DNA of 64,000 nt from Ulva prolifera (taxonomy: Eukaryota > Chlorophyta > Ulvophyceae > Ulvales > Ulvaceae): NCBI GenBank assembly GCA_023078555.1, contig CM041203.1, positions 5,912,538-5,976,537 on the forward strand, given 5' to 3'. The position numbers and the translations under genes are program-made. Positions within the stretch are counted from its first letter, which is position 1, and each line of letters opens with the position of its first letter. The notes under the pieces are model-generated. The model ran no database searches. It saw only the letters and a program-made list of their open reading frames with translations, and was not told the origin of the DNA. Below are positions 1 to 9,296 of the stretch, piece by piece.

Positions 1-19
1 TGAACGGGTACTTACAAAA

Positions 20-3000
20 TTGACAAACAATCAGGCCGCTGCAAGCATTACCAACAGACTGGCTACCAGATCTGCAGAGTCTATGATACTCCCCAACGGT
101 CCTCAAGCAGAAACAGCCCATGATCCAGCAGAATACAATCACACCACCAAGCCCCACCTCGCCCCAGCCCAGCCAGGCACCAACAAGGGTCTCTACGGAC
201 AGGATCTCGGTGAACCAGAATGTGAAACGGAGTGCAAGCCTGAGTGCAATACGGAGACACCAGACACAGGTTGGCCAACCTTTACTCTTCCAGACGCTAC
301 GAGTGAGGACAACTCCGAACCCGACAGTGATGGAGAGCAACCATCAGATGCATCTGTACCTGCATACGTCGAGAATATGTTGATAGCGAATGATATCATT
401 GCATGGATGCTCAAAGACCTTACAGCAGTACAGCAAAGGAATTACTTCATGGGGGTGCGCCTGTTGGAAGTGCTGAGAAGGCAGACATCCCGACCTGAGC
501 ACGAGAGACGGCCCACGATCCATACAGTTGAAGCACTGAATAAATACCTGGATGACAAAGCAGACAAGTACCGATGCAAGATGACAGCCAGGGAAGTACC
601 TATTGTATCAGATCACGCATTACTCAGGCAATTGGCCCCGGTCCCATTGTTCATCAGGCCAATCGCTGAAGTGTTGAGCTGCTCGCTTCAGAATCCTGTC
701 ATCGAGAACTGCAACATACGCATGGATCCAGTCAGTACCTCTGAGGGCTCCCTCGACGCTGACATGGCAGGCAGAGTCGTGAGTTTCATGCATGGCTCGG
801 CTGTACGCCAAGCGAAGCAGGTTCCGCTCCCCTCGTAGAAGGCAGGGCGACTTTGTATGAGTTACAGTCATGCACCACAAACAGCTGATGGTGGGGCGAC
901 GTGCAGGCTCGGATTCATGCCCGGATGCAGGGCGGACTAGGGTTAGCAGAGTCCACAAGGCCCATTTTCGCAGTGGCAATATTCTTTGACAAGACCCTGA
1001 TCAGCCCAATTGCCAAAAGGTGACCTCTCTTAAAAGGACAGTGGTTTGACAAGCCTGTGCTGCATGATCGACCACACCCTATCCGGCAGAGTCAACAGTA
1101 GCCTGGGACTGCAGCATATAGAGACAGAGCTAGATAAGCCAATGCGTGCTGCTGCAGTGAGCTGTACCCTATATTTGTGGCACCGATGAATGTAGATGCC
1201 AGTCTGCGTCAGAATGCGATACAACTACTGTGCATGGTCCCAAATGTGAAGGAATGGGTACTTGCACAGAGGCCAAAAGGCCAAGAGCATGTACGCGTGG
1301 CAGACATCGACGCCGCTATAAGTGCCACCACCGCTGCGATGTGGAAGGAGATGCTCAGAGATATAGGGACGGCTACGCAGCCAGAATGCGGAGTGCGCTA
1401 CCCCCGCCAATGTTGGTCCGGGATGACGAATGGTCCAGATCCAAGAAGGGGAATGGTATCCGGACGGCATATGCACTCAGCATGTTACAACCATGCGTGC
1501 CTGATCTGGTGCAGGTATGGGTGAAATTTCACAAGGATAGAGAAGAATTGTTACGCCACAGCAGTGTCGAGCCGGCGTTTGATTCAAGAGGTCCCTACCT
1601 GACAGCCCATTGCGACGTAATGGTGGGTACATTGATTATGGACACCGTAGAGGCTGCAGCTACAATGGGGCTGATGCAGCGATTCGCGTTTAGGCTTGAC
1701 AGCGTCAATGGAGGCACAGATGCCGCCTGTTTGCTATGCCACACCTCTACATGCAAATTTGACCTCGCAGCACATGAGCTTTCCCCAGAAGACCGCAAAC
1801 ACCGAAGTCCCAGAGAAGCAGAAGCAATACGAGAGTCAGGGTCAAAGGCAGAGATGAAAAGACAAGGCAAGTCCCGGCACAGGAAGCCTACAAATCTGTA
1901 ATTGTGGCATAGCAAAGGGTTCCACAAAACGAGTAACGAAGGATACGGCGACAGATCAAACTGGACCTTATGAAGCGTGCCACGTCTGAGTCTTGACCAC
2001 TCGTGTTGTGCAGGCATAAAAGCCTCTAGCCCAGCACTACAGAGCATATTCTGGGACTCGCAGTTTGAGTGGGGCGCCCTCCCAGAGTTGTGGGGGGTGG
2101 ACCACCTGCATCACTGGACACTAGGCGTGATGAAGCGATTCGGGCTGGATCAACTGAAAGTATGTTGCATGCTATGTTGTATCATGCTCCCGCGACCCCC
2201 ACCATGCCACACCGCTACAATTGTCCCACTCAGTCAAATCCGTAAGCTGGTGTAAAATGACTATTTCTCACAAGTGCAGAGCATAATATCCCTACTGGCC
2301 GGGCTTGGAAAGGAGTTGGGGAGAAAAATCACAAAAGCAGAGCTCACCGATCGCCTTAATCATTTGTTTGACGAAGTAGCCGTCTTTGTGGTCCCACCCT
2401 TTGCTTCCCTTCCCCTGGCCTTCAAGGGGGGCTTAGTGGGACCAAGCGACACAGTGGGAGGCGGCAAGCTCCAAGGTGCCGAAATGAATCGTGTTCAGGC
2501 TGTGTTAACGTACGTTGTTGACGGACTGCCGGGCGCGGCACACACGGCGGCTCCACTGGCACTGGCACGGTAAGAACTCTCCGGCTCCAGCCCCATAGTG
2601 GCCCATGAGCTCTGCAATGCCACCCTACATATTTTATGGGCATGATGGAGGAAGTCCAGGTCGGATAGAATGCAGACTCACAGCGTTGGGGGCTTTGCTC
2701 TTGAGAGACAACCTTTCGTATGTGGGCTGGACTGAACAGGAAGCAGATGGCCTTCAAGATCACATCGGACATGTGTTCCTCCCTATCATGCGCAAGTTTT
2801 TGGAACAACTTCATGACAGCAGTGAAGCGTTGACACAAGCAAGGGTACTGAAGACGCATCTGGTCGTGTCACACGCAACAGAAAAAATGATGACACATGG
2901 CGGATTACAGGTGCGAACACAAAATCATGTGCCTGCCCTGCAATCCACAACGATCAGTACTCTGGCATGCTATACTGCGGCAGCGGAACCGCAACAGCCC

Positions 3001-3411
3001 TGGCAAGGCCGAGGGGATTTCAGACACAACACCCCCCAGCGTCAGTCGGGATGAGCTATGGTGGAGGTAACATTCATGACGCTCGTGACTAGTTCACATG
3101 TGCAGGAGCACAACACGAACATATACGAAACTGTACACAAAGACCAGAAGAAAATAGTGAGGATGACAAACATGGCACCGCAAACCTGGCGCGAAATGCA
3201 TGCCATACATGCCAGTAGATGGCAATCGCTTGTACACGAGGCCTACATGAACCCGGGATTGGGTGCTTTATTGTTTGGGAGAATCACAGCCACCTCCATT
3301 GTGACCGAGCTGCACAACAGAGAGGACCCGGCACAGGGAACACGGCAAAGGATCATAGACAAAGATCCCCCAAGGTCAATGCAGAAGAGAGAATCGGCGC
3401 CGATAGTCTGA
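20..3411 (+). CDS. CMC/Plavaka-like transposase, multi-exon
   Basis: A transposase is inferred from the motif order across spliced exons. A region around 1600-1770 has an Asp-rich catalytic-like stretch (HCDVMVGTLIMD) followed by a CLLC pair. Then come an HR-PREAEA helix (about 1800-1865), DHLHHWTLGVMKRF (about 2100-2145) and ETVHKDQKKIVRMTN (about 3120-3170). The last two match the D-MH-LG-K and HK-K-TN signatures of CACTA/Plavaka proteins. Exon ends that keep one frame are ..1866, 2014-2159, 2280-2569, 2676-2910 and 3106-3411. The first of these introns is GC-AG (GCAAGT donor at 1867) and the others are GT-AG. Upstream exons at 20-about 826 and about 1190-1456 are likely, but their joints are uncertain. 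No internal stop interrupts the 1515-3411 model, so the copy could be young. Assignment beyond superfamily level is an inference from memory of motifs. Confidence 0.5.
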
Positions 3412-3591
3412 CACATTCAACTGGACCACGTCGCAGCGGTCCACCGAACCGGGAACGGCAGCACGTTCCGTACCAGATTATTTTACCTAGTTCCCCCCAC
3501 CCCGCCTCCCCTACCCCGGCCGGTTTTTAGCCAAGACTGTGTGAAAGACGTTGACCACAGGGATGGTTGACTGTGAGACGCGCACTTACAC

Positions 3592-4080
3592 ATGCAGGTA
3601 CTCCTGGCAATGGCAGAGGCACAGAGAGGGACACCAAGACAATTGCGTGGGAGCCCGTGCGCCGCTATAACGGAGGCGGCCGGGCTCGAAGGGGCTGGAC
3701 GGCAACAAGCGCGGTGTCACAGCATTCGGATGGAAGCGATCAGGCGCCTTCAGGAGGGCGAGGTGAGTGCCCCGGTGCGGGCTGGGCTAGAGACTGCGAT
3801 CACAAACGGGGTTGTCGTCGATACGGCACAACAGGTACTGGAGTTGCCCGAGCTACTGTCACTGCCGTACTGCTTGGAAAAGTATCTGGGGCAGCAGGTC
3901 GAAGAGAATCTTCGGACAACGGGAGGCTTGAAGCAGACACTTCTGAGGCTGTGTTTGGTGACCAGCCCGAACATCAATGTGACGTACTACAACCACGGTG
4001 ACGCAGGCAGTGCCCACCTACGGCAGGTGCGTTCCGAGAGGTACCAGGAGCCCCTCATGGGGTGCAGAGATATGCAGTAG
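3592..4080 (+). CDS. Candidate transposon-associated exon, unknown function
   Basis: An open segment in the same orientation as the upstream transposase starts after a good acceptor (CACATGCAG, about 3597). It encodes a Leu/Glu-rich, probably helical stretch, including a run with LELPELLSLPYCLEKY around 3838-3887. A likely donor (CGGCAG|GTGCGT) lies near 4027. It may be the next transposase exon after 3411, but the junction could not be fixed. Not recognised as a known domain. Confidence 0.3.
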   Translation: MQVLLAMAEAQRGTPRQLRGSPCAAITEAAGLEGAGRQQARCHSIRMEAIRRLQEGEVSAPVRAGLETAITNGVVVDTAQQVLELPELLSLPYCLEKYLGQQVEENLRTTGGLKQTLLRLCLVTSPNINVTYYNHGDAGSAHLRQVRSERYQEPLMGCRDMQ

Positions 4081-5012
4081 CCATCAGCACATGCGACGGG
4101 GCCACTGCCACAGGCCAAAAAGGCGGCCGAAAATGGATCTCGGAGATTCGGAGCTTGCAGGTGTCTTTCATGAACAGACCAAGCCACTTGAACTTTTTCT
4201 TGACGGACAGCGAAGTGCAAGAGACGACAGACAAGGAACTCGAGGCCAGACAGAACAGCATCAACTATCGCAAACAATTCAACGCCGTCATAAAGGGGGA
4301 GTCTTCCCTTCCACCCACTAAATGGGTGTTTCTATTATGTACAGGACTTACGATGCTGGTATGCAGACCGGACGCAGCAGGGTCTGGGTTCACCGAGTTG
4401 CGGGTGGGAGACTCGGACACGAATCCGAAGGAGCGCACGGCTCAAGTCAACCTCCTGAGATGGTTACACCGCCTGCGCCCACAAAGACGACGAAATGTAT
4501 CTTCTGTAAGTAGTCTGCTGCAGAGGGCAGACCCAAATGCCGAATTCTACGGATGCGACCGCATGGTGTGGTCGCGGATTGGGGAAGCAGAATACCCAGC
4601 GGACATTAGACACCTGAATCAGAAAATTGCGGAAGCTGGACAAGAATCGAAGCTACGGAAAACGGTACGTCCAGGTAGGAAACGGAAGGATACAGACATC
4701 GCCGCAGAAGCGGCTGCAGTCACAAAATGTCGAGGCGCACTTGATGGTTTCGGGAAAGATCGACTAAGAAGTGATGATGCATACAAAGGTATTGCGTTTT
4801 GCGCGATCGCTGCACCGTGTCAGACTGCCACACCAGTCAGAGTCCTTCCAGTGCTTGGGACAGAGCGAGTGGACCAGTGGCGACCGGTGAGCGATAAAAC
4901 TGTCGCAGGGAGGCGGTTTCGCGAGTTTGAGAGATCGCAGGGATACAAACTGAGTAGCTACTACCAGTTTCGGGTGGATTTGACTGCCCAGCCGCGCGGA
5001 TACGAGGTGTAA
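4062..5012 (+). CDS. Hypothetical protein exon in transposon region (316 codons open)
   Basis: A continuous 316-codon frame has mixed charged composition. It includes a basic stretch (RPGRKRKDTD, near 4672-4700) that could be a nuclear localisation signal, and a C-terminal segment with LSSYYQFRVDL near 4950-4982. It follows the transposase exons on the same strand and reads like a genuine coding segment rather than a shadow. No family was recognised. It could be the transposase C-terminus or a second element-encoded protein. Confidence 0.35.
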   Translation: MQRYAVAISTCDGATATGQKGGRKWISEIRSLQVSFMNRPSHLNFFLTDSEVQETTDKELEARQNSINYRKQFNAVIKGESSLPPTKWVFLLCTGLTMLVCRPDAAGSGFTELRVGDSDTNPKERTAQVNLLRWLHRLRPQRRRNVSSVSSLLQRADPNAEFYGCDRMVWSRIGEAEYPADIRHLNQKIAEAGQESKLRKTVRPGRKRKDTDIAAEAAAVTKCRGALDGFGKDRLRSDDAYKGIAFCAIAAPCQTATPVRVLPVLGTERVDQWRPVSDKTVAGRRFREFERSQGYKLSSYYQFRVDLTAQPRGYEV

Positions 5013-5830
5013 TATTTGACGCAAGTGAGACCCGGTTACACCTGGTCGTGCACAATCGGCACGTCGCTGGTGACAGGCAAGACCAACAGTCTGAGTCGTC
5101 AACGCATATCGCATAACACACCATGTATCTGTGTATCGTATCGGAAGTAATGCTTCACGGGGTGGCGGTGAGACCGCCGACGCTGTCGGTGCACATGATC
5201 ACGACGTGATCGTCTTTGCTATGCAGCCCACGAGGACGAGGCGTCGACCACAAACTGCTGTCACAAAACATGCACCAGATGGTAGACTGTGCAGGCTTAA
5301 CCTGTGCGCGCCCAGATGGGAGGACATTATCGAATGATAAACAGACCCGTACAGCTTTGTGCGCGGGCCTGGCCACAGGCGTGTAGTGTTTGACTTCTCC
5401 CGTGATCTCTTTTGTTATTATTCCATATTCGTCAGACTGCATTCCTGGTTCATCGCCGATCACCCTCTGCGCCACACTCACATTCAAGCGCCAGAGCCGA
5501 AACAGACCGCTCTCAGACCCGCGGTAACCGACCATGGTTACCTGAAGGCTGTTCGGCCATCATGCCTTCATCATCACTCATCATTGATCAATCCATGTGC
5601 CTAGAATGGTGGTCTTCAAGTCGAAAGCCAGTCTGAATAAGAGCGAACCGGCCGGGTCCATCACCGATGCTCGTGGTGCATAAAATCAGCAGATTGCACG
5701 TATGTAAAAGTTGCTAATGCAGACCTCGGGATCGTCGTGATAGCTTCCACCAGCACCTTTACCAGCGGTCAGCGCGAGCGTCCCCGCGCAGAGCAGTCCT
5801 GCATGCTTTCGGCAACGGACTCTTCATCAA
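5013..5830. other. No supported gene; junction between two mobile elements
   Basis: Only short, mutually inconsistent open frames occur here. No RNase H, reverse transcriptase or protease motif of the gypsy element that follows could be found in any frame. The interval may contain the end of the DNA transposon and the breakpoint of the truncated retrotransposon. Confidence 0.5.
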
Positions 5831-8017
5831 ATGACGCAATCTGGCCAGGTACAGGCCTTGACCATGAAATTGCAAGGCTATCCAACCGCACGAGCCGAAT
5901 TTCGGTATGCTTCCAATGATGTCACATTCTCCAGGTCAGCGTTTCGACCCAAACATGGTGAACTTACCGCTCATATTGCCGCTCATACGGAGGCGCTCAT
6001 ACGCATGAGCGACGACCTGTGTAGACGAGAATTCGACTATGAAGTCGAATACCTGCCGGGAGATCAAAATGTTGTGGCCGACCACCTGTCGAGACACTAC
6101 TCCCACATGGAAGCGGGCAGCGTGACCGCAGTTGCTGGTCATGATCACCTGGCCTTTGCCACCGAGGGCCGCGTTCTTGATATTGAAGACGAGGGCCATG
6201 ATGTGTTCGATCCCCAGTCATGGTGCATGCATAGCCTGCAGGAGCTGTGGTCATCGGGCGACACGCAAGCAAAGAACAAGCAACCCTGCACCATTTGCGG
6301 TGCTGCAGAGGGTTACGCTCACATGGTGTTATGCGATATCTGCAACCGGCCATACCACCTGCAGTGTATGCACCCCCGACGGTCTGTGGTACCCGATGGA
6401 GCGTGGCACTGCCATCAATGCGATGAAGCGTATTCCAACGTCGACGAACTCCGCCGCAACGACCCTATCTTGTTTGCGCGGCGTGGAGATCCGCACCACC
6501 CAGATCTAGTGGATTTGGTACGTGCGTATGTTGAGCGACAGGAGCGGGCAGTGGTCGAGTCCTTGAACTGCAATGCATCAAGCGGTGACCGCGACCCGGA
6601 AGCAGCGTCGCAGCACGCGCGTGCTGCGGCGGAAGCAGTGTTCCACCCCGATATGCCCAAAGCGCTGAAACGCAAAGTCCGTAAGAAGGCTGCCACCTTG
6701 CGATTGCATCCGACTCGCCCAGAATGGCTGCTCGAGCATACGCAATTGCGCACCGGCGACCGTTTGTGGCTAGCAGTGCCCCCTGTGGAATTCCGCTGGG
6801 GACTGATTGGAGCGTATCATGATCGCGTGGGACATGCCGGCGTGAGCCAAACACTGGCCGTGCTGCATCAGCACTACCATTGGCAAGGCATCAAGCTAGA
6901 TGTAGCAGCTTATGTTGAACAGTGCCATGCTTGCCAAGTCAAGCGGTTGGAATTGCAACATGTGACAGATGTGCAGCTTCCCCGCATGAGCAAGCCGTTC
7001 TGCCATGTGCACATTGACCTGGCTGGCCCGTTTCCCCTCCGTGCGGTGAAAGCGGCGCCAGTGCGTGGCAAGGCAGGGCGCACCAAAGCCACCTTGTCCA
7101 CGGCACAGACCGGCCACGGGTATGTGTGCCTAATGGTGGATTATTTCACAAAGGCAGCGGAATTCGCACCGCTGCGAGACAAGAGTGCCGACACAGTCGC
7201 TCGTGCCGTGCATGACTTCTGGTTCATGCGCTACGGCATCCCGGAATGGGTGACCACGGATAACGGGACAGAGTTTGCTGGAGCCTTCCGGCACCAGCTA
7301 GAACGGTTTGGCATTGACCACGTCCAAACCTCTGCATACCATCCCCAGTCCAACGGCGCCGTCGAGCGACTCGTGCGCACAATGAAGACCATGTTGGCGG
7401 CAAAAGTTGCCGGTGCCATCCATGATTGGCCCGCGCTGCTTCCGCAGACACGCATGGAATACATGCAACGCCGGCATACAGTGACCGGTTATGCGCCGAA
7501 TGAGTTGGTGATGGCACACCGCCTCCGGCTGCCGCCTCCGGTGGGCGCGCGCGATGCGCACCCCCGCATGGCAGCCGTCGAGATTTCGGCCATGCCCGAG
7601 GACGATTATGTGCGTGAGCGCGACGCCCGCGCAGAGCGTGTGGCTGCGCGCGTATACGATCGCATCCTCCGTTCGCAGCAACGTAATGCTGACAGGCAAG
7701 CCCACCTTCTGGCCATTCGCAAGCCTAGGAGGGGGAGGAGATTGCAAGCTGGAGACCTTGCTTATGTCCTAGAACGCGGACTGGGCAAGAAAAATGCGGT
7801 CACAGGCCCATTTGTTGTCGAAAGCATATCTGAAAATCAGGCTTTCCTGCGTACAACGCGCCAAGTGCCAGGTCAGGAAGTGCGCCACTTTCCAATACAC
7901 TTAGAACGTGTGGCCCGATGCACGACTGTGACGGACGTGTTAGAGAAGCTCTTGCACGCCGCAGGCATGTCGATGCGGCCACCGCCCGATCACGCGGCGG
8001 CGCAGCTCACGAGCTAG
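5831..8017 (+). CDS. Ty3/gypsy polyprotein fragment: RNase H tail, PHD finger, integrase
   Basis: This 728-codon frame encodes the DNA-integration half of a gypsy polyprotein. Homology starts at about residue 66 with the RNase H end (YEVEYLPGDQNVVADHLSR, residues 70-88); the preceding residues look unrelated. Residues 153-197 form a C4HC3 PHD finger (CTIC, CDIC, H-x2-C, CHQC with canonical spacing). The integrase zinc module is H330, H335, C365, C368. The catalytic triad is D396 (HIDLAGPF), D477 (TTDNGTEF) and E512 (NGAVERL), giving D-D-35-E. A GPY/F-type segment (VTGPFVV) lies near residue 660. There is no clear chromodomain. The start codon is only the first Met of the open frame; the natural protein began further upstream. 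With no stops from residue 66 to the end, the copy looks recent, but it cannot retrotranspose autonomously. Confidence 0.88.
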   Translation: MTQSGQVQALTMKLQGYPTARAEFRYASNDVTFSRSAFRPKHGELTAHIAAHTEALIRMSDDLCRREFDYEVEYLPGDQNVVADHLSRHYSHMEAGSVTAVAGHDHLAFATEGRVLDIEDEGHDVFDPQSWCMHSLQELWSSGDTQAKNKQPCTICGAAEGYAHMVLCDICNRPYHLQCMHPRRSVVPDGAWHCHQCDEAYSNVDELRRNDPILFARRGDPHHPDLVDLVRAYVERQERAVVESLNCNASSGDRDPEAASQHARAAAEAVFHPDMPKALKRKVRKKAATLRLHPTRPEWLLEHTQLRTGDRLWLAVPPVEFRWGLIGAYHDRVGHAGVSQTLAVLHQHYHWQGIKLDVAAYVEQCHACQVKRLELQHVTDVQLPRMSKPFCHVHIDLAGPFPLRAVKAAPVRGKAGRTKATLSTAQTGHGYVCLMVDYFTKAAEFAPLRDKSADTVARAVHDFWFMRYGIPEWVTTDNGTEFAGAFRHQLERFGIDHVQTSAYHPQSNGAVERLVRTMKTMLAAKVAGAIHDWPALLPQTRMEYMQRRHTVTGYAPNELVMAHRLRLPPPVGARDAHPRMAAVEISAMPEDDYVRERDARAERVAARVYDRILRSQQRNADRQAHLLAIRKPRRGRRLQAGDLAYVLERGLGKKNAVTGPFVVESISENQAFLRTTRQVPGQEVRHFPIHLERVARCTTVTDVLEKLLHAAGMSMRPPPDHAAAQLTS

Positions 8018-8718
8018 CGCACGCTGGCCCCATCGGCGCCTTTGTAAGATCATGACATGAATGTCGTGGCCTAGCTATGTAACTGAGCCATGCTCGTTGC
8101 TAGCATTGCTCGAGCCAGCGCAGCTGCGCGCAAATGCACTCACGCTGCGTGCATCCGTCTGCACATGCATGCATGCGCGACTGTGCGCTCAGCCGTGCCA
8201 TCAGCTCTGATGCACGCTTGTCTCTGCTCTGCTTGATGTAGTTGCAGTGCTCATAAGCCTTCTCATCCTTGAGGAAGCTCGGCCGATTGGGGCTGAGAAC
8301 GAAATTAAAATACTATCAATTACATCGGGATGAACGGCCTCTATGTTGTGACGTGCCGAGCTGACAGTGAAGAATAGGCAGTGCTCTGTGTTATGAGCAT
8401 GTAAGGAGAAGCAAAGGCGTCGGTGCGGTGCGGTGTTGAAAGGGAGTGTAAGATGGTGCATTTAAAGTAATAAAGATATCAAGATACAAGATTCAAGTTC
8501 AAGTCAAGCAGTACCAAGTCAAGATCAAGCAAGACTGGCGTTCTCATAGGTACTTTAGGGCATTGTATTAGCACTTAAGACTGCATCAATTCGCATGGTG
8601 ACAGTTAGTTCAGCTTACTCCCTATTACTTGAACTCATAAGCTTGTGTTGTCTAGGCCACTCACATGCCTAGCTGCCTTGGAACCATCCTGGTTCAGGGC
8701 CTTTGTAAGATCATGACA
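5831..8718 (+). mobile_element. 5'-truncated Ty3/gypsy retrotransposon with putative LTR remnant
   Basis: The element keeps the very end of RNase H, a PHD finger, the whole integrase and about 700 bp of 3' non-coding sequence. Gag, protease, reverse transcriptase and most of RNase H are missing. A 20-bp sequence (GCCTTTGTAAGATCATGACA) occurs at 8038-8057, just after the stop codon, and again at 8699-8718. The spacing of 661 bp is LTR-like, and TGTAAGATCATGACA would be a conventional LTR start. No 5' LTR was seen upstream. Confidence 0.7.
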
Positions 8719-9149
8719 CTGGCCCAGTCAACTGTAAAAGGTCTACGTATACTCGACCCTGAAGTGTGAGCAACAGCAACACCCAAAAGCATTGAACGTC
8801 GGTCTGTATTGCATGGACTCGAGTCGTTGATGCGATAGTCCAGAGGAAATTACACTCAACCCAGTTACAATTTGCTGCTGGACTCAACTTGTGGCACACG
8901 AGCACTCAGTCCTGGCCTGTAAGAGGAAAGTCAGACCCAACAGATGCCATTGAATTTGTATCTCAAGGTGAAGAAACAAACGATTGTCCTGAAGACCTAT
9001 AACTTGCTACACAAGGCTGCCATGCAAACATTCCGGCAACGCATGCCAAGCTGGTGCTGAAGGCAATCAAAAGGCACCAACACCGCTCATCTGTCCTATG
9101 CACTATATATTGTAAAAAATAATGAAATCTGACAGCCTGTGGGAAAAAA
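8018..9149. other. Non-coding: putative gypsy 3' LTR (8038-8718) and unannotated sequence
   Basis: No convincing coding frame occurs. The stretch 8462-8540 is rich in CAAGA/CAAGT motifs, as in some LTR R-U5 regions. The 20-bp repeat pair at 8038 and 8699 brackets most of the interval. Beyond 8718 nothing was recognised. Confidence 0.4.
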
Positions 9150-9180
9150 TTTTTTTTTTTTTTTTTTTTATTATTTTACA
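9150..9180 (-). terminator. Likely polyadenylation region of the minus-strand gene 9297-11521
   Basis: Read on the minus strand, TGTAA (9180-9176) is followed by AATAAA (9172-9167) and a genome-encoded run of 20 A (9169-9150). It lies about 117 bp after the stop codon at 9297. Both TGTAA (typical of green algae) and AATAAA are present, so the signal type is not decided. Confidence 0.45.
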
Positions 9181-9296
9181 TATGCAGTGGTCATGAGCTA
9201 GGCCCGGAAAACGCTGTGCCATCGCCCACACCAGCCTGCCCGTGTGCGGCAGGCCGCCACCGCCACCGCCACCGCCCCACACGCACGCCACCGCCT

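Larger units (their letters stand above)
1..5012 (+). mobile_element. DNA transposon, CMC (CACTA/Plavaka-like), probably truncated by the window edge
   Basis: The interval holds a run of plus-strand exons whose order and motifs resemble transposases of the CMC superfamily, in particular the Plavaka-type elements known from fungi. No terminal inverted repeats could be identified, because the left end may lie outside the window and the right end is not marked by an obvious repeat. Downstream exons at 3592-4080 and 4062-5012 lie in the same orientation and may encode the C-terminal part of the transposase or an accessory protein. The segment ends shortly before a truncated Ty3/gypsy element, so the two may be nested or simply adjacent. 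Confidence 0.5.
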
